Positions 21,553 to 29,834 of a stretch of DNA of 64,000 nt are shown piece after piece (position 1 is the first letter of the stretch; each line of letters starts with the position of its first letter). Location of the stretch: positions 60,278 through 124,277 of the forward strand of contig CANRMY010000001.1 in NCBI GenBank assembly GCA_947631845.1, given 5' to 3'. The position numbers and the translations under genes are program-made. Below the pieces are notes generated by a model. That model saw only the letters and a program-made list of their open reading frames with translations, was not told where the DNA came from and made no database searches. Source of the DNA: an uncultured Oscillospiraceae bacterium. GTDB lineage: Bacteria; Bacillota; Clostridia; Oscillospirales; Oscillospiraceae.

Positions 21553-23436
21553 TTATTCCTTGATGATGGCCTTGAACTTGCAGGTGGACATGCAGGCGCC
21601 GCACTTCACGCATTTCTGGGGGTCGATCTCCATGGCGGCCAGCTTCTTGCCAGGGGCCACGTAGTCGGTGCGGGAGATGGCGGAGGCGGGGCACTGCTTG
21701 GCGCACATGCCGCAGCCAAAGCAGGAGTCCTTCACGATCTTGTACTGCATCAGGTTCTTGCAGACATGGGCCGGGCACTTCTTGTCGTTGATGTGGGCAA
21801 GATACTCATCCATGAAGTGGGTCATGGTGGATTTCACGGGGTTGGCCGCCGTCTGGCCCAGGGCGCACAGGGAGCCGTTCTGGGTCACATGGACCAGCTC
21901 CTCCAGGGCGGTGATGTCCTCGGGCTCGCCCTTCCCCTCGGTGATCTTGGTCAGGATCTCCAGCATACGCTTGGTGCCGATACGGCAGGGCGTACACTTG
22001 CCGCAGGACTCGTCGCAGATGAACTCCATGTAGAACTTGGCCACGTCCACCATGCAGTTGTCCTCGTCCATGACGATGGCGCCGCCGGAGCCCATCATAG
22101 AGCCCTTGGCCACCAGGTTGTCAAAGTCGATGGGCTCATCCAGGTATTCCTTGGTCAGACAGCCGCCGGAGGGGCCGCCGGTCTGGATGGCCTTGAATTC
22201 CTTGCCGCCCGGGATGCCGCCGCCGATGTCGTAGATCAGCTCCCGGAGGGTGGTGCCCATGGGGACCTCCACGAGGCCCACATTGTTGATCTTGCCGCCC
22301 AGGGCGAAGACCTTGGTGCCCTTGGACTTCTCGGTGCCGTACTTGGCGAAGGCCTCCCAGCCCTCCCGCAGGATGTAGGGCACGCAGGCCAGGGTCTCCA
22401 CGTTGTTGACGATGGTGGGGCACTGCCACAGGCCCTTGACCGCCGGGAACGGCGGACGGGGACGGGGCATACCGCGCTTGCCCTCGATGGAATTGAGGAG
22501 GGCCGTCTCCTCGCCGCAGACAAAGGCGCCGGCGCCCAGACGGATATGTACGTTGAAGCTGAAGCCGCTGCCCAGGATGTTTTCACCCAGAAGCCCGATC
22601 TCCTTGGCCTCTTTAATGGCGATGCGCAGACGGCGCACGGCCACGGGGTACTCGGCGCGGACATAGAAATAGCCGTTTTTGGCGCCGATGGCGTAGCCGG
22701 CGATGACCATGCCCTCGATGACGGCCAAGGGGTTGCCCTCCAGGATGGAGCGGTCCATGAACGCGCCGGGGTCGCCCTCGTCGCCGTTGCAGACCACATA
22801 CTTTTCATCCCCCGCCTCGTTATAGGCGAACTGCCACTTGCGGCCCGTGGGGAAGCCGCCGCCGCCGCGCCCGCGCAGGCCTGCCTTCAGGACCTCGTCG
22901 ATGACCTCCTGACGGGTCATGGTCAAAGCGCGCATAAGTCCCTGATAGCCGCCGAAGCCCAGGGCCTCGTCAATGTTCTCAGGGTCGATGGTGCCGCAGC
23001 CGTGAAGGGCGATGCGGTGCTGCTTTTTGTAGAAGTTGATATCGTCCTGGCGCTGGACCTTCTCGCCGGTGGCGGGATCCACATAGAGAAGACGCTCGAC
23101 GATCTCGCCGCCGATCAGATCCTTCTCTACGATCTCCTCCACGTCCTCCAGCTTCACCATGCGGTAAAGGGTGTCCTCCGGGAAGATCTTGCAGAAGGGG
23201 CCCTGGGAGCAGAAGCCAAAGCAGCCCACCTGATTGACGGAGACCTTGTCGTGGAGGCCCTTCTCGTCAATGACCTTCTGGAACTTCTCGCGGATCTCGG
23301 CGGAGTTGGAGGAGAGGCATCCGGTACCGCCGCAGAGCACCACGGCGCGCTTTCCCTCCTCGCCCTTGAACTTGCCATCCAGACAGGCCGAACAGGCGGC
23401 GATCTTCTCATTGAGTTGTTCGGGAGTCTTTATCAT
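21553..23436 (-). CDS. hydB: NuoF-like hydrogenase subunit HydB (HndC-like)
   Basis: 627-residue flavoprotein subunit that binds FMN and NAD(H) and exchanges electrons with HydA and HydC. Layout: N-terminal thioredoxin-like [2Fe-2S] domain (LCGGTGCLSSNS ... GCFGFCSQGP), NuoF core with LRGRGGGGFPTGRKW and NADH/FMN-binding CNGDEGDPGAF, the NuoF cluster motif ESCGKCTPCRIG, and two C-terminal [4Fe-4S] motifs (CFGCGMCAKQC, CVKCGACMSTC). The N-terminal fusion replaces a separate HndB. It is in an operon with its neighbours, 14-18 bp gaps. Confidence 0.96.
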   Translation of the reverse strand: MIKTPEQLNEKIAACSACLDGKFKGEEGKRAVVLCGGTGCLSSNSAEIREKFQKVIDEKGLHDKVSVNQVGCFGFCSQGPFCKIFPEDTLYRMVKLEDVEEIVEKDLIGGEIVERLLYVDPATGEKVQRQDDINFYKKQHRIALHGCGTIDPENIDEALGFGGYQGLMRALTMTRQEVIDEVLKAGLRGRGGGGFPTGRKWQFAYNEAGDEKYVVCNGDEGDPGAFMDRSILEGNPLAVIEGMVIAGYAIGAKNGYFYVRAEYPVAVRRLRIAIKEAKEIGLLGENILGSGFSFNVHIRLGAGAFVCGEETALLNSIEGKRGMPRPRPPFPAVKGLWQCPTIVNNVETLACVPYILREGWEAFAKYGTEKSKGTKVFALGGKINNVGLVEVPMGTTLRELIYDIGGGIPGGKEFKAIQTGGPSGGCLTKEYLDEPIDFDNLVAKGSMMGSGGAIVMDEDNCMVDVAKFYMEFICDESCGKCTPCRIGTKRMLEILTKITEGKGEPEDITALEELVHVTQNGSLCALGQTAANPVKSTMTHFMDEYLAHINDKKCPAHVCKNLMQYKIVKDSCFGCGMCAKQCPASAISRTDYVAPGKKLAAMEIDPQKCVKCGACMSTCKFKAIIKE

Positions 23437-23450
23437 ACGATTCTTCCTCC

Positions 23451-23927
23451 TTACGCGTTCTTATAGGAGGCAACGATGTCGGGGACATCGGATACCTTGA
23501 CCTTGGGATAGACCTTGCCGTTGATGGAGACAGCGGGGGCGATGCCGCAGGCGCCCAGGCACCGGAGGGCGTCCAGGGTAAACAGCCCGTCGGCCGTCGT
23601 CTCGCCGCCCTTGATGCCAAGGACCTCGGAGAACTTGTCAAAGACCTGTCCGCCGCCCTTGACGTAGCAGGCGGTGCCCAGGCAGCAGCCGATGACATAC
23701 TTCCCCTTGGGCTTCAGGGAGAAGTAGGAGTAAAACGTCACCACGCCGTAGATCTCGGCCACCGAAATGCCGGTTTTTTCGGAGACGATCTCCTGCACCT
23801 CCAGGGGGATGTAGCCGTACTCGTTCTGGATGTCACTGAGGATCATCATCAGCGGGGTGGGTTCGTCGGCATAACGGCCGCAGATCTCGCTGATCTTCGC
23901 CACAGCGTTTTCGCTTAAGCGAGCCAT
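23451..23927 (-). CDS. hydC: NuoE-like hydrogenase subunit HydC (HndA-like)
   Basis: 158-residue thioredoxin-fold [2Fe-2S] protein. Segments ILSDIQNEYGYIPLEVQEIV and GVVTFYSYFSLKPKGKYVI are characteristic of NuoE. Cluster ligands are the Cys residues of CCLGTACYVKG and LRCLGACGIAP. It is the first gene of the operon and is preceded by the Rex-like operator and promoter. Together HydABC couple H2 to ferredoxin and NAD(H) in fermentative Clostridia; bifurcation is inferred from subunit composition. Confidence 0.95.
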   Translation of the reverse strand: MARLSENAVAKISEICGRYADEPTPLMMILSDIQNEYGYIPLEVQEIVSEKTGISVAEIYGVVTFYSYFSLKPKGKYVIGCCLGTACYVKGGGQVFDKFSEVLGIKGGETTADGLFTLDALRCLGACGIAPAVSINGKVYPKVKVSDVPDIVASYKNA

Positions 23928-24010
23928 AGAAAATTACCTCCATTTTTTCAGGGCCGGTTCTCTCCTCCCGGGCCCCGGTTTTATAACCTCGTGCCCACAG
24001 CACGCCATTA

Positions 24011-24047
24011 TTGTTAATAGAATAACATTCTTTACGCCAAACTTCAA
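24011..24047 (-). promoter_or_regulatory. hyd operon promoter overlapped by a Rex-type operator
   Basis: Minus-strand TTGAAG (24047-24042), 17 bp and TATTCT (24024-24019) with an upstream TG make a good sigma-A promoter, ~92 bp before hydC. TTGTTA-N6-TAACAT (24011-24028, plus strand) matches 11 of 12 defined bases of the Rex consensus TTGTTA-N6-TAACAA and covers the -10. Rex is an NADH-sensing repressor, so induction at high NADH/NAD+ is predicted. No rex gene is in this window. Confidence 0.82.
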
Positions 24048-24074
24048 GTGTATATTTCAGCGATTTAAGGCCCA

Positions 24075-24104
24075 TTTATACAAATTTTTCGGCCAATCTG
24101 ACAA
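24075..24104 (-). promoter_or_regulatory. Possible second upstream hyd promoter
   Basis: Minus-strand TTGTCA (24104-24099), 18 bp, TATAAA (24080-24075), about 55 bp above the Rex-controlled promoter and pointing the same way. It is weaker than the first. Confidence 0.35.
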
Positions 24105-24127
24105 GCCCGGAAAATATAGGAACTGTC

Positions 24128-25117
24128 TCACGAAAAAAGCCCGCCGATCCGGTCCGGGTAGTCGCTCATGATGGCGTCCGCGCCCTTGGCCGCCAGGTCT
24201 TTCGCCAGGTCAGGATCGTTGATGGTCCAGTATTGGACGGCGATGTTGTGCCGGTGGGCGTAGTTGACCATCCGGGTGGTGCCCAGCTTGATAACGTAGT
24301 CCTCGTCCGGGATCTGGAGGGCCACGAAGTGATAGAAGCCCTCCGGCTGGTCGATGCCCAGGAGGGAGTAGAAATAAAACGCCGCCACCTCCATGACGCC
24401 GGCGGAGCGAAGCATATCGGGGTAGGTCTTGTCCATATACTCCGTGACCTCCCCGTGGAAGGTGCCGATGATGGCCCGATCCAGCATATCCCGCTCCGAG
24501 AGGATCGCATGGATCTTATCCGCCGCCCGCTTCCCCCGTTCGCCGGAGTCCTTGATCTCCATGATGAAGCGGTACTCCCCGTACCCGTCCAGAAAATCAA
24601 AGAGATCCTCCAGCCTCAGCACCCGCAGGTCGTCGGGGATCTCCTCCCCCCGGAGGCCCCGGTAGGGGGTCTCCCCCGCCTCGTTGACAAAGCTCTCCCC
24701 CATGTTGAGCTGCCGCAGCTCCTCGTAGGTGTGCCCGGAGGGGTAGACATTCTCATACCCGAAAACCTCCGCCGCGTCAGAGGTGCGGTCCAGCGTCTCG
24801 TCGTGGAGCAGGATCAGCTCATCATCCGCGGTCAGCGCCAGGTCGAACTCAAAGATATCCACCCGGAAATCCGATTCCACCACATTGCGGAAGGCCATCA
24901 GCGTGTTCTCCGGCGCGATGCCCCCGCCGCTGCGGTGGGCCGACACCATGGGCTTGCCGCTCTTGGAGATGTACGGATTGGAGCAACCCGACACATCTAC
25001 GGGCGCCTCGCCCGACCAGTCGTGGGTCACCACAAGATACAGCGCCAGCACCAGCAGGCACAGCGCCACCAGCACGGACGCCAGAACGATCAATACCTTC
25101 TTCCCTTTTTTGCTCAT
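24128..25117 (-). CDS. Glycerophosphodiester phosphodiesterase family protein, membrane-anchored
   Basis: 329 residues. An N-terminal transmembrane anchor (VLIVLASVLVALCLLVLALYL) is followed by a GDPD TIM-barrel outside the membrane. Active-site motifs are SAHRSGGGIAPENTL, with the first catalytic His, the metal-binding Glu in FEFDLALTADDELILLHDE and the second His in the same segment, later FIMEIKDSG and QYWTINDP. It hydrolyses glycerophosphodiesters to glycerol-3-phosphate and an alcohol and may act on teichoic-acid or lipid headgroups. The start overlaps the nitrilase stop by 4 bp. Confidence 0.9.
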   Translation of the reverse strand: MSKKGKKVLIVLASVLVALCLLVLALYLVVTHDWSGEAPVDVSGCSNPYISKSGKPMVSAHRSGGGIAPENTLMAFRNVVESDFRVDIFEFDLALTADDELILLHDETLDRTSDAAEVFGYENVYPSGHTYEELRQLNMGESFVNEAGETPYRGLRGEEIPDDLRVLRLEDLFDFLDGYGEYRFIMEIKDSGERGKRAADKIHAILSERDMLDRAIIGTFHGEVTEYMDKTYPDMLRSAGVMEVAAFYFYSLLGIDQPEGFYHFVALQIPDEDYVIKLGTTRMVNYAHRHNIAVQYWTINDPDLAKDLAAKGADAIMSDYPDRIGGLFS

Positions 25118-26007
25118 AGTTTTCCCTCCTGATCTCCGTATCTCCTGTCCGGCCGGATAAAAGGCTCCCTGACCGTCCTGGACAAAAGCTCGCCGTACAG
25201 TTCCGGCCTTCTGTAAGCGTTTCCGTGTACCTCAACGGCCCGGTAGGCCCGAAGCATGTCCAGGTCGAGCTCCGCCATATAGACGCCCTCCTCGCCGCCC
25301 GCTTCCACAAGGCAGGTGTCGCGGGAGCCGGTCATCTCCGGGAGGTAGGCCACCCCGTCAAAGCAGGTGGAATGGCCGTTGCAGTCGGGCACAGATGCGG
25401 GATAGTTGCAGGTGGCAATGGCCAGCATGTTCTCATACGCCCTGCTCCGCAGCTGAGAGAGCCTGTTGATCTCCATGGGGCAGGCGTTGGGCACAAGGAT
25501 CAGCTCCGCGCCACGGAGCATCAGGATCCTGGCGCTCTCTGGAAATTCCCGGTCATAGCAGATCATCGCCCCTGTACGCACCGGCCCCTGAGCGGTGTCC
25601 AGCGTACACACCGGAAAATCCTCCCCCGGCGTGAGCATACGCTCGTCTCCAAATGCGCAGGTGTGGACCTTGGCGTAATCCAGGACGCGTTTTCCGTGCC
25701 GGTCAAAGAGCGCCAGACTGTTTCGCGGCAGCGGCGTGAAGGCCTCCAGATACGTCACGCCCACAGCCATATGAAGCTCCGCCGCCAGCCGTCCGAAGGC
25801 GTTGACAAACGCCCCGTCCCTCTCCACAGCGAGCGCCCTGAGCGCATCCGGATCCTGTGGGATCGTGTACCCGCAGCTCCACATCTCCGGGAAAAGGGCG
25901 ATATCCGCCCCCATCTCCGCCGCCCGCCGGCAAAAATCCGCTCCCTTTTCCAAATTCCCCCGAAGGCTCCCCGCCGGTTCGATCTGTAACAGCGCAAGTT
26001 TCAACAT
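25114..26007 (-). CDS. Carbon-nitrogen hydrolase (nitrilase superfamily)
   Basis: 297-residue cytosolic amidase or carbamoylase-like enzyme. The catalytic triad is visible as Glu in ALFPEMWSCGY, Lys in DYAKVHTCAFGDE and Cys in GAMICYDREFPESAR. The substrate is not predictable; relatives hydrolyse N-carbamoyl compounds, omega-amides or cyanide. ATG 26007 (MLKLALLQIEP) is chosen because AAGGGG is 9 nt upstream; an ATG 9 nt earlier abuts the SD. It forms an operon with the phosphodiesterase through a 4 bp overlap. Confidence 0.9.
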   Translation of the reverse strand: MLKLALLQIEPAGSLRGNLEKGADFCRRAAEMGADIALFPEMWSCGYTIPQDPDALRALAVERDGAFVNAFGRLAAELHMAVGVTYLEAFTPLPRNSLALFDRHGKRVLDYAKVHTCAFGDERMLTPGEDFPVCTLDTAQGPVRTGAMICYDREFPESARILMLRGAELILVPNACPMEINRLSQLRSRAYENMLAIATCNYPASVPDCNGHSTCFDGVAYLPEMTGSRDTCLVEAGGEEGVYMAELDLDMLRAYRAVEVHGNAYRRPELYGELLSRTVREPFIRPDRRYGDQEGKL

Positions 26008-26088
26008 ATTCGCCATCCCCTTCACATAATCAAATGCCCTGAAAAACACGGAGAGCTGATGGGCACTTCACTGCCGTCGTTTATCAAT

Positions 26089-26117
26089 ATTATAGTTTAA
26101 ATTCTCTCTTTTTTCAA
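26089..26117 (-). promoter_or_regulatory. Promoter of the nitrilase-GDPD operon
   Basis: Minus-strand TTGAAA (26117-26112), 17 bp, TATAAT (26094-26089). Confidence 0.78.
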
Positions 26118-26152
26118 CCCCGCCAACCATATAAGATTTTTTCAAAAAGCTC

Positions 26153-26201
26153 TTGACAAGAAAACTTTGCATCGATATAATGATGACAAGAAAACTTGTC
26201 A
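26153..26201 (+). promoter_or_regulatory. Consensus promoter flanked by two operator copies
   Basis: TTGACA (26153-26158), 17 bp, TATAAT (26176-26181) is a perfect sigma-A promoter. TGACAAGaaaaCTTGTCA (26184-26201) is a perfect 7-4-7 palindrome just downstream. An imperfect copy, TGACAAGaaaaCTTTGC (26154-26169), starts inside the -35. Two spaced sites around one promoter suggest repression, most likely by the XRE protein encoded second in the operon. Confidence 0.8.
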
Positions 26202-26213
26202 GGAGGTGCTATA

Positions 26214-26543
26214 ATGGATAGAAATGAAATTTTGGAAAAAAGCCGCAAAGAAAACAACAATCGGGATCTGGCGGAGATGGGCATAGTTACGGAGGCCAAC
26301 AGCGTCGCCGCCCGCGTGGGAGCTGCGTTATGCTGTCTTGTCTGCGTACTCTCGATGCGAATGAGGAATATCATCCTTTGCAGTCCTTGGATAATCTATT
26401 TTGGCATTCTGGGGACCAGTTTTCTTGTGAGGTTTACTAAGGCAAAGCGAAAATCCGACCTCTACCTCACCTGCGTTTTCTTCCTGATGTTCCTCACGGT
26501 ACTCGTGTTTTTCATAATCAGATTACGGGGTGCGGCGGTATGA
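26214..26543 (+). CDS. Small membrane protein (DUF6442-like) of an XRE module
   Basis: 109 residues. A charged, cytoplasmic N-terminus (MDRNEILEKSRKENNNRDLA) is followed by about three transmembrane helices. The N-terminal EILEKSRKENN.D pattern recalls the DUF6442 family, members of which sit beside small XRE regulators; function unknown. AGGAGG lies 7 nt before the ATG. Its stop overlaps the XRE start by 4 bp. Confidence 0.78.
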   Translation: MDRNEILEKSRKENNNRDLAEMGIVTEANSVAARVGAALCCLVCVLSMRMRNIILCSPWIIYFGILGTSFLVRFTKAKRKSDLYLTCVFFLMFLTVLVFFIIRLRGAAV

Positions 26544-26746
26544 ACGAGGAACTGAAGCTTAAAAACCGCCTGAAGGAGGCCCGCGCCGAGAAGGGCCTCT
26601 CCCAGGCCCAGCTTGCACAGCTTGTAGGTGTGTCACGGAACACCATAAGCTCCATAGAGACGGGTCAATTCAACCCCACGGCTAAGCTGGCGCTTATCCT
26701 TTGCGTGGCGTTGGACAGGAAATTCGAGGATTTGTTTTATTTCTGA
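26540..26746 (+). CDS. XRE-family HTH regulator
   Basis: 68-residue Cro-like DNA-binding protein: KNRLKEARAEKGLSQAQLAQ then LVGVSRNTISSIETGQFNPT. The short C-terminus VALDRKFEDLFYF is typical of YozG-type regulators. It is translationally coupled to the upstream membrane protein (ATGA overlap) and is the best candidate to bind the twin palindromes at 26154-26201. Confidence 0.93.
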   Translation: MNEELKLKNRLKEARAEKGLSQAQLAQLVGVSRNTISSIETGQFNPTAKLALILCVALDRKFEDLFYF

Positions 26747-26756
26747 GGAGGCAAAT

Positions 26757-27062
26757 ATGAAAAGCATCGTAGAGCTTGTATTGGGACTTTTTGTAATAGC
26801 GCTTGGTCTCGCGAACATAATGGGAAATATAAGTATAATACACTGGTATAACCGCCGGAGGGTCACTGAGGAGGACGCCCCCAAGTACGGCCGGGTGGTG
26901 GGGACAGGCATCGTCATTATGGGCGTGGGTCTCGTCATCTCCTATTTTGTTATGACCTTTTGGAGCGAGTATATCGCGGATATCATCGTTCTGGTGATGG
27001 GTATCGGCGGATTTTTAGTCGCGCTCTATGGTCAGTTCAAATACAACAAGGGGATTTTTTGA
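26757..27062 (+). CDS. Small membrane protein (DUF3784-like)
   Basis: 101 residues with three predicted transmembrane helices (VELVLGLFVIALGLANIM, GTGIVIMGVGLVISYFVM, DIIVLVMGIGGFLVALYG). The intervening IIHWYNRRRVTEEDAPKYGR segment is reminiscent of DUF3784 membrane proteins. It is the third gene of the XRE module, 10 bp after the regulator (SD GAGGAGG), and ends at a terminator. Confidence 0.75.
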   Translation: MKSIVELVLGLFVIALGLANIMGNISIIHWYNRRRVTEEDAPKYGRVVGTGIVIMGVGLVISYFVMTFWSEYIADIIVLVMGIGGFLVALYGQFKYNKGIF

Positions 27063-27084
27063 ATACAAATCCAGTAAGAAGCCA

Positions 27085-27121
27085 AAAGCCCTCAGCCGTG
27101 GACCCCACAGCTAAGGGCTTT
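27085..27121. terminator. Terminator hairpin at the end of the XRE module
   Basis: AAAGCCCT (27085-27092) and AGGGCTTT (27114-27121) pair, with an inner GTGG/CCAC stem. It lies between convergent genes and may act in both directions. Confidence 0.72.
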
Positions 27122-27131
27122 CTATTATGGA

Positions 27132-28145
27132 TCACCGGCTCAAATTTGAGTTTTTTTCATATTCCTTTTCCTTATCCCGCTCTATAAACAGATTACACAG
27201 GCACATGACGGCGGCGAACATGATCCCCGCCACCGGCCAGACGACCCAAGTTGTTTCCCAGTCCCTGGTCCAAAAGCTCCAGGCGAGATACACGGCGGCG
27301 GCGGTCAGCCAATAGATTGAGGAGACGGTTTCCTTGATATGGATCTTTCTCTGATCCCGCAGGGCGTACTCGCCCTCCTTCAAAAGCTTTTGCGTACTGG
27401 CCCAGCGCACGCCCGCAAGGGTGAAAAGGGCCGCGCCGGCGCCCGCCAAGAGGATCGTGACGGACAGCATGACCACCATGAAAAGCTCTTTGCCCGTGAC
27501 CAACCCCGCAAAAAGCGGGATTGGAGAGAGAACGCACAGGCAGGCGGCGACGGTATTGCATTTCACATAAGCGGGCCGGTACGCCCTCTGCCGTTCCTTT
27601 ACCATGCCGTCCACGCCGTACTCCGTTTCAAAAGGCTCCCTGCCGATGAACTCATACGGCGCGTTGCGGAACCCGCAGGAGACGAAAATCGCCACGGCGG
27701 CGGCCACAAGGATAAGCAGAACCGCAAGGCCCACGCCCGCGGCCAGGCTTTCAGGAACAGAGTACTCCGGCGCTTGCGATGCCGCCGCTAAAAGAATCAG
27801 GGGGATCACGGCGACGATACACAGGAGGGTTGCGGCGGCAATGCGTTTGGCCGCCTTGGCTCTCCACTCTAAAAATTCGCTCGCAAGGGCAAGAGAAACC
27901 CGCTTTACAGGTTCACGGTCTGGTTCGTCCGTAAATTCCTCGTCCTCCAGCTCATCCTTGAGAAGGTAATCCGTGGTGACGCCAAAGAGCCTGCTCAGCG
28001 CCAGAATCTTCTCCAAATCCGGCACGGTCTGCGCGCCCTCCCATTTGGAGACCGCCTGCCGGGACACCTGCATTTTCTCCGCAAGCTCCTCCTGGGACCA
28101 GCCGCTCTTTTTCCTCAAATTCGTTATTTTGTCCGCTAAGATCAT
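27132..28145 (-). CDS. XRE HTH regulator fused to a multi-pass membrane domain
   Basis: 337 residues. Residues 1-70 form an XRE domain ([20 protein letters not shown], then [20 protein letters not shown]). A linker leads to at least seven transmembrane helices from ~105 to the C-terminus. This architecture is common in Firmicutes and is thought to be a membrane-coupled regulator, but its signal is unknown. ATG 28145 is chosen because GGAGG is 9 nt upstream; an earlier ATG at 28163 overlaps that SD. Confidence 0.88.
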   Translation of the reverse strand: MILADKITNLRKKSGWSQEELAEKMQVSRQAVSKWEGAQTVPDLEKILALSRLFGVTTDYLLKDELEDEEFTDEPDREPVKRVSLALASEFLEWRAKAAKRIAAATLLCIVAVIPLILLAAASQAPEYSVPESLAAGVGLAVLLILVAAAVAIFVSCGFRNAPYEFIGREPFETEYGVDGMVKERQRAYRPAYVKCNTVAACLCVLSPIPLFAGLVTGKELFMVVMLSVTILLAGAGAALFTLAGVRWASTQKLLKEGEYALRDQRKIHIKETVSSIYWLTAAAVYLAWSFWTRDWETTWVVWPVAGIMFAAVMCLCNLFIERDKEKEYEKNSNLSR

Positions 28146-28323
28146 TCTTTCATCCCTCCGCATAGATTTGCCGGCGGCCTAATTGCCTGCCGCTGAGAAA
28201 ATCATAGCGCCTTTTGCGGTTGCACACCACCAAACACCGGCTGGAAATCTGTCAACCGGGAGTTGCATAATGTTTATCTTGTATCACGTGTGATAACGGA
28301 AACCAAAAAAGCAGCGATGTGTT

Positions 28324-29662
28324 TTACACGTTCAACTTATCATAAAGCTTTTGATAAAGAATAAACGGTTCCTTCCAGTCCTCATAGTATTTTAAAATAA
28401 CACTCACAGAAGGCAATCCGAGTTTGCTGAGATCCTTCGCTGGCGGTATTGCCTTTCCTGCCTTCACCCATTTTGCAATTGCATCATCAACTTCTTGCTT
28501 CGAATATTTCGCTTTTTTACTTTTCCTAACCGTGATGTCGTATTTTCGGCAAAACAAATCAAATGATCCAAATCGTTTATGTATTGTAGACGGTGAATAC
28601 GGAAATGATTCAAAGAACTGCTTCATTGTAATAACTACTCGTTCTCTTTCACCGAAAAAACGCTTTACCGCATCCTCAATTTCCTTTTCCGTTATAAACT
28701 TATTCTTTTGTGAGCCAGGCGCTCCAATTGCCTGTTGATAGGCGGCAAGTGACCCAAAATAGTTATAGACAATACGCGCCGTCGGAAGATTGTTCTCTGC
28801 ACTCAAACTGCTTTCGGTAAGCTTTCCGTATCTTTTTACATAATCCTTACCGGCCTTTATTGCGCTTTCTTCATCCCATTTTTTTCGCACTGTCAAGCCA
28901 AGCATGTTTTTCTTAATATCGGTAAAGTTCTTATATTCTGGAAAATATTTCAATACGCAAGGAAGGGAAGGGAGTTTATTTTCCCTGGTCAGATCTTTCT
29001 GAAAAATAACCCCATTTTTTTCGGCAAATTTCTCCAACGCAACTCTAATAGTCTCCCTATTCCAATCAGACGATAAATCCTCAATATCAAATGCTTTCTT
29101 TAGTGTCCGTAAATCCCCGTAATATTTCTTCACATAGTGAATTGAAGGCAGATAATTATATTCCCGACCAAAGTCAACCTTATGTATGTCTCCTTTTCGG
29201 TAAATAAAGTTTGATATAATGCGATCAAATTCTTCCTTGGTTATAACTTTAGGAAGTTCTTGTGCATCTTCCAGTACAATGCCAGAATTGATTTTTTCCG
29301 TTTGCTCTGTTTCTTTTGGGGTTTCCCCCGTCAAAAACCTCTTTGCCTTTTCCTCCAACAAAAAGTCGTTCATTTCCTTATCTGATTTTTTAAGATTACA
29401 ATTAACGCAAAGGATTTGACAATTATCCGCTGTGGATTTACCACCTTTTGCGACAGGAAAAATGATCAAAATGACATTCATCAATCGAAGAAAGCTTTTT
29501 CCCACAAAGCGAACAGCATATATCGCCATTATTCTTCCTAAGGTTTTCAGTAATTACACTCAGTTTGACGGAATCTGAAAAATCTCTATTTCCCATATAT
29601 TCCTCCAAAACAAACCTCAAAGGTAAATCTTTTAGGTCGTTAACAATTGATACCAAAATCAT
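28324..29662 (-). pseudogene. HNH homing-type endonuclease, frameshifted at an A5/T5 tract
   Basis: Two overlapping minus-strand frames form one protein. The first (29662-29438) ends in ICCSLCGKKLSSIDECHFDHF. The second (to 28324) contains FPVAKGGKSTADNCQILCVN and continues. Removing one T at 29458-29462 joins them into a complete HNH motif (CxxC, HFDHF, GG, CxxC). The C-terminal 300 residues contain five copies of a ~55-residue repeat with LPS..V.KYYG-type cores (YLPSIHYVKKYYGDL, LPTARIVYNYFGSL, GLPSVSVILKYYED), matching the homing-endonuclease-associated repeat (HNH_repeat). Composition is far AT-richer than the neighbours, so it is foreign. A sequencing indel is the alternative to a true pseudogene. 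Confidence 0.82.
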
Positions 29663-29718
29663 TACGTTTTATAACATAGCGTCAATAATAATTGAAATGC
29701 CTAAAAAATTGCAAGATT

Positions 29719-29750
29719 AACGGTGGCAGGTCTTTCTCCCTGCCGCCGTT
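29719..29750. repeat. Hairpin upstream of the HNH gene
   Basis: AACGGTGGCAGG (29719-29730) and CCTGCCGCCGTT (29739-29750) form a 12 bp stem with one wobble pair. It lies between guaA and the HNH gene; no clear T-tract follows on either strand. Confidence 0.6.
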
Positions 29751-29774
29751 TAAGTTTGTTATCAAATCATTATC

Positions 29775-29798
29775 AAAAAACACTTCGGAAATCCGAAG
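29775..29798 (-). terminator. Intrinsic terminator of guaA
   Basis: On the minus strand CTTCGGA (29798-29792) pairs with TCCGAAG (29789-29783), followed by TGTTTTTT (to 29775). Confidence 0.82.
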
Positions 29799-29834
29799 AA
29801 CCGCATAAAACCTGGCTTTTTCCGGCTTTCGCAA

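Noticed and set aside
19801..23466. Very long open frames antisense to hydA and hydB (over 560 codons each)
   Set aside because: They mirror the codon bias of GC-rich genes; the sense frames carry full Fe-S and flavin motifs and the antisense products are Leu/Gly/Ala-rich with no family resemblance.
29663..29834. Purine riboswitch or T-box near guaA or leuS
   Set aside because: No conserved riboswitch core or T-box sequence is visible; the guaA leader is about 60 nt and leuS has only 13 bp upstream.
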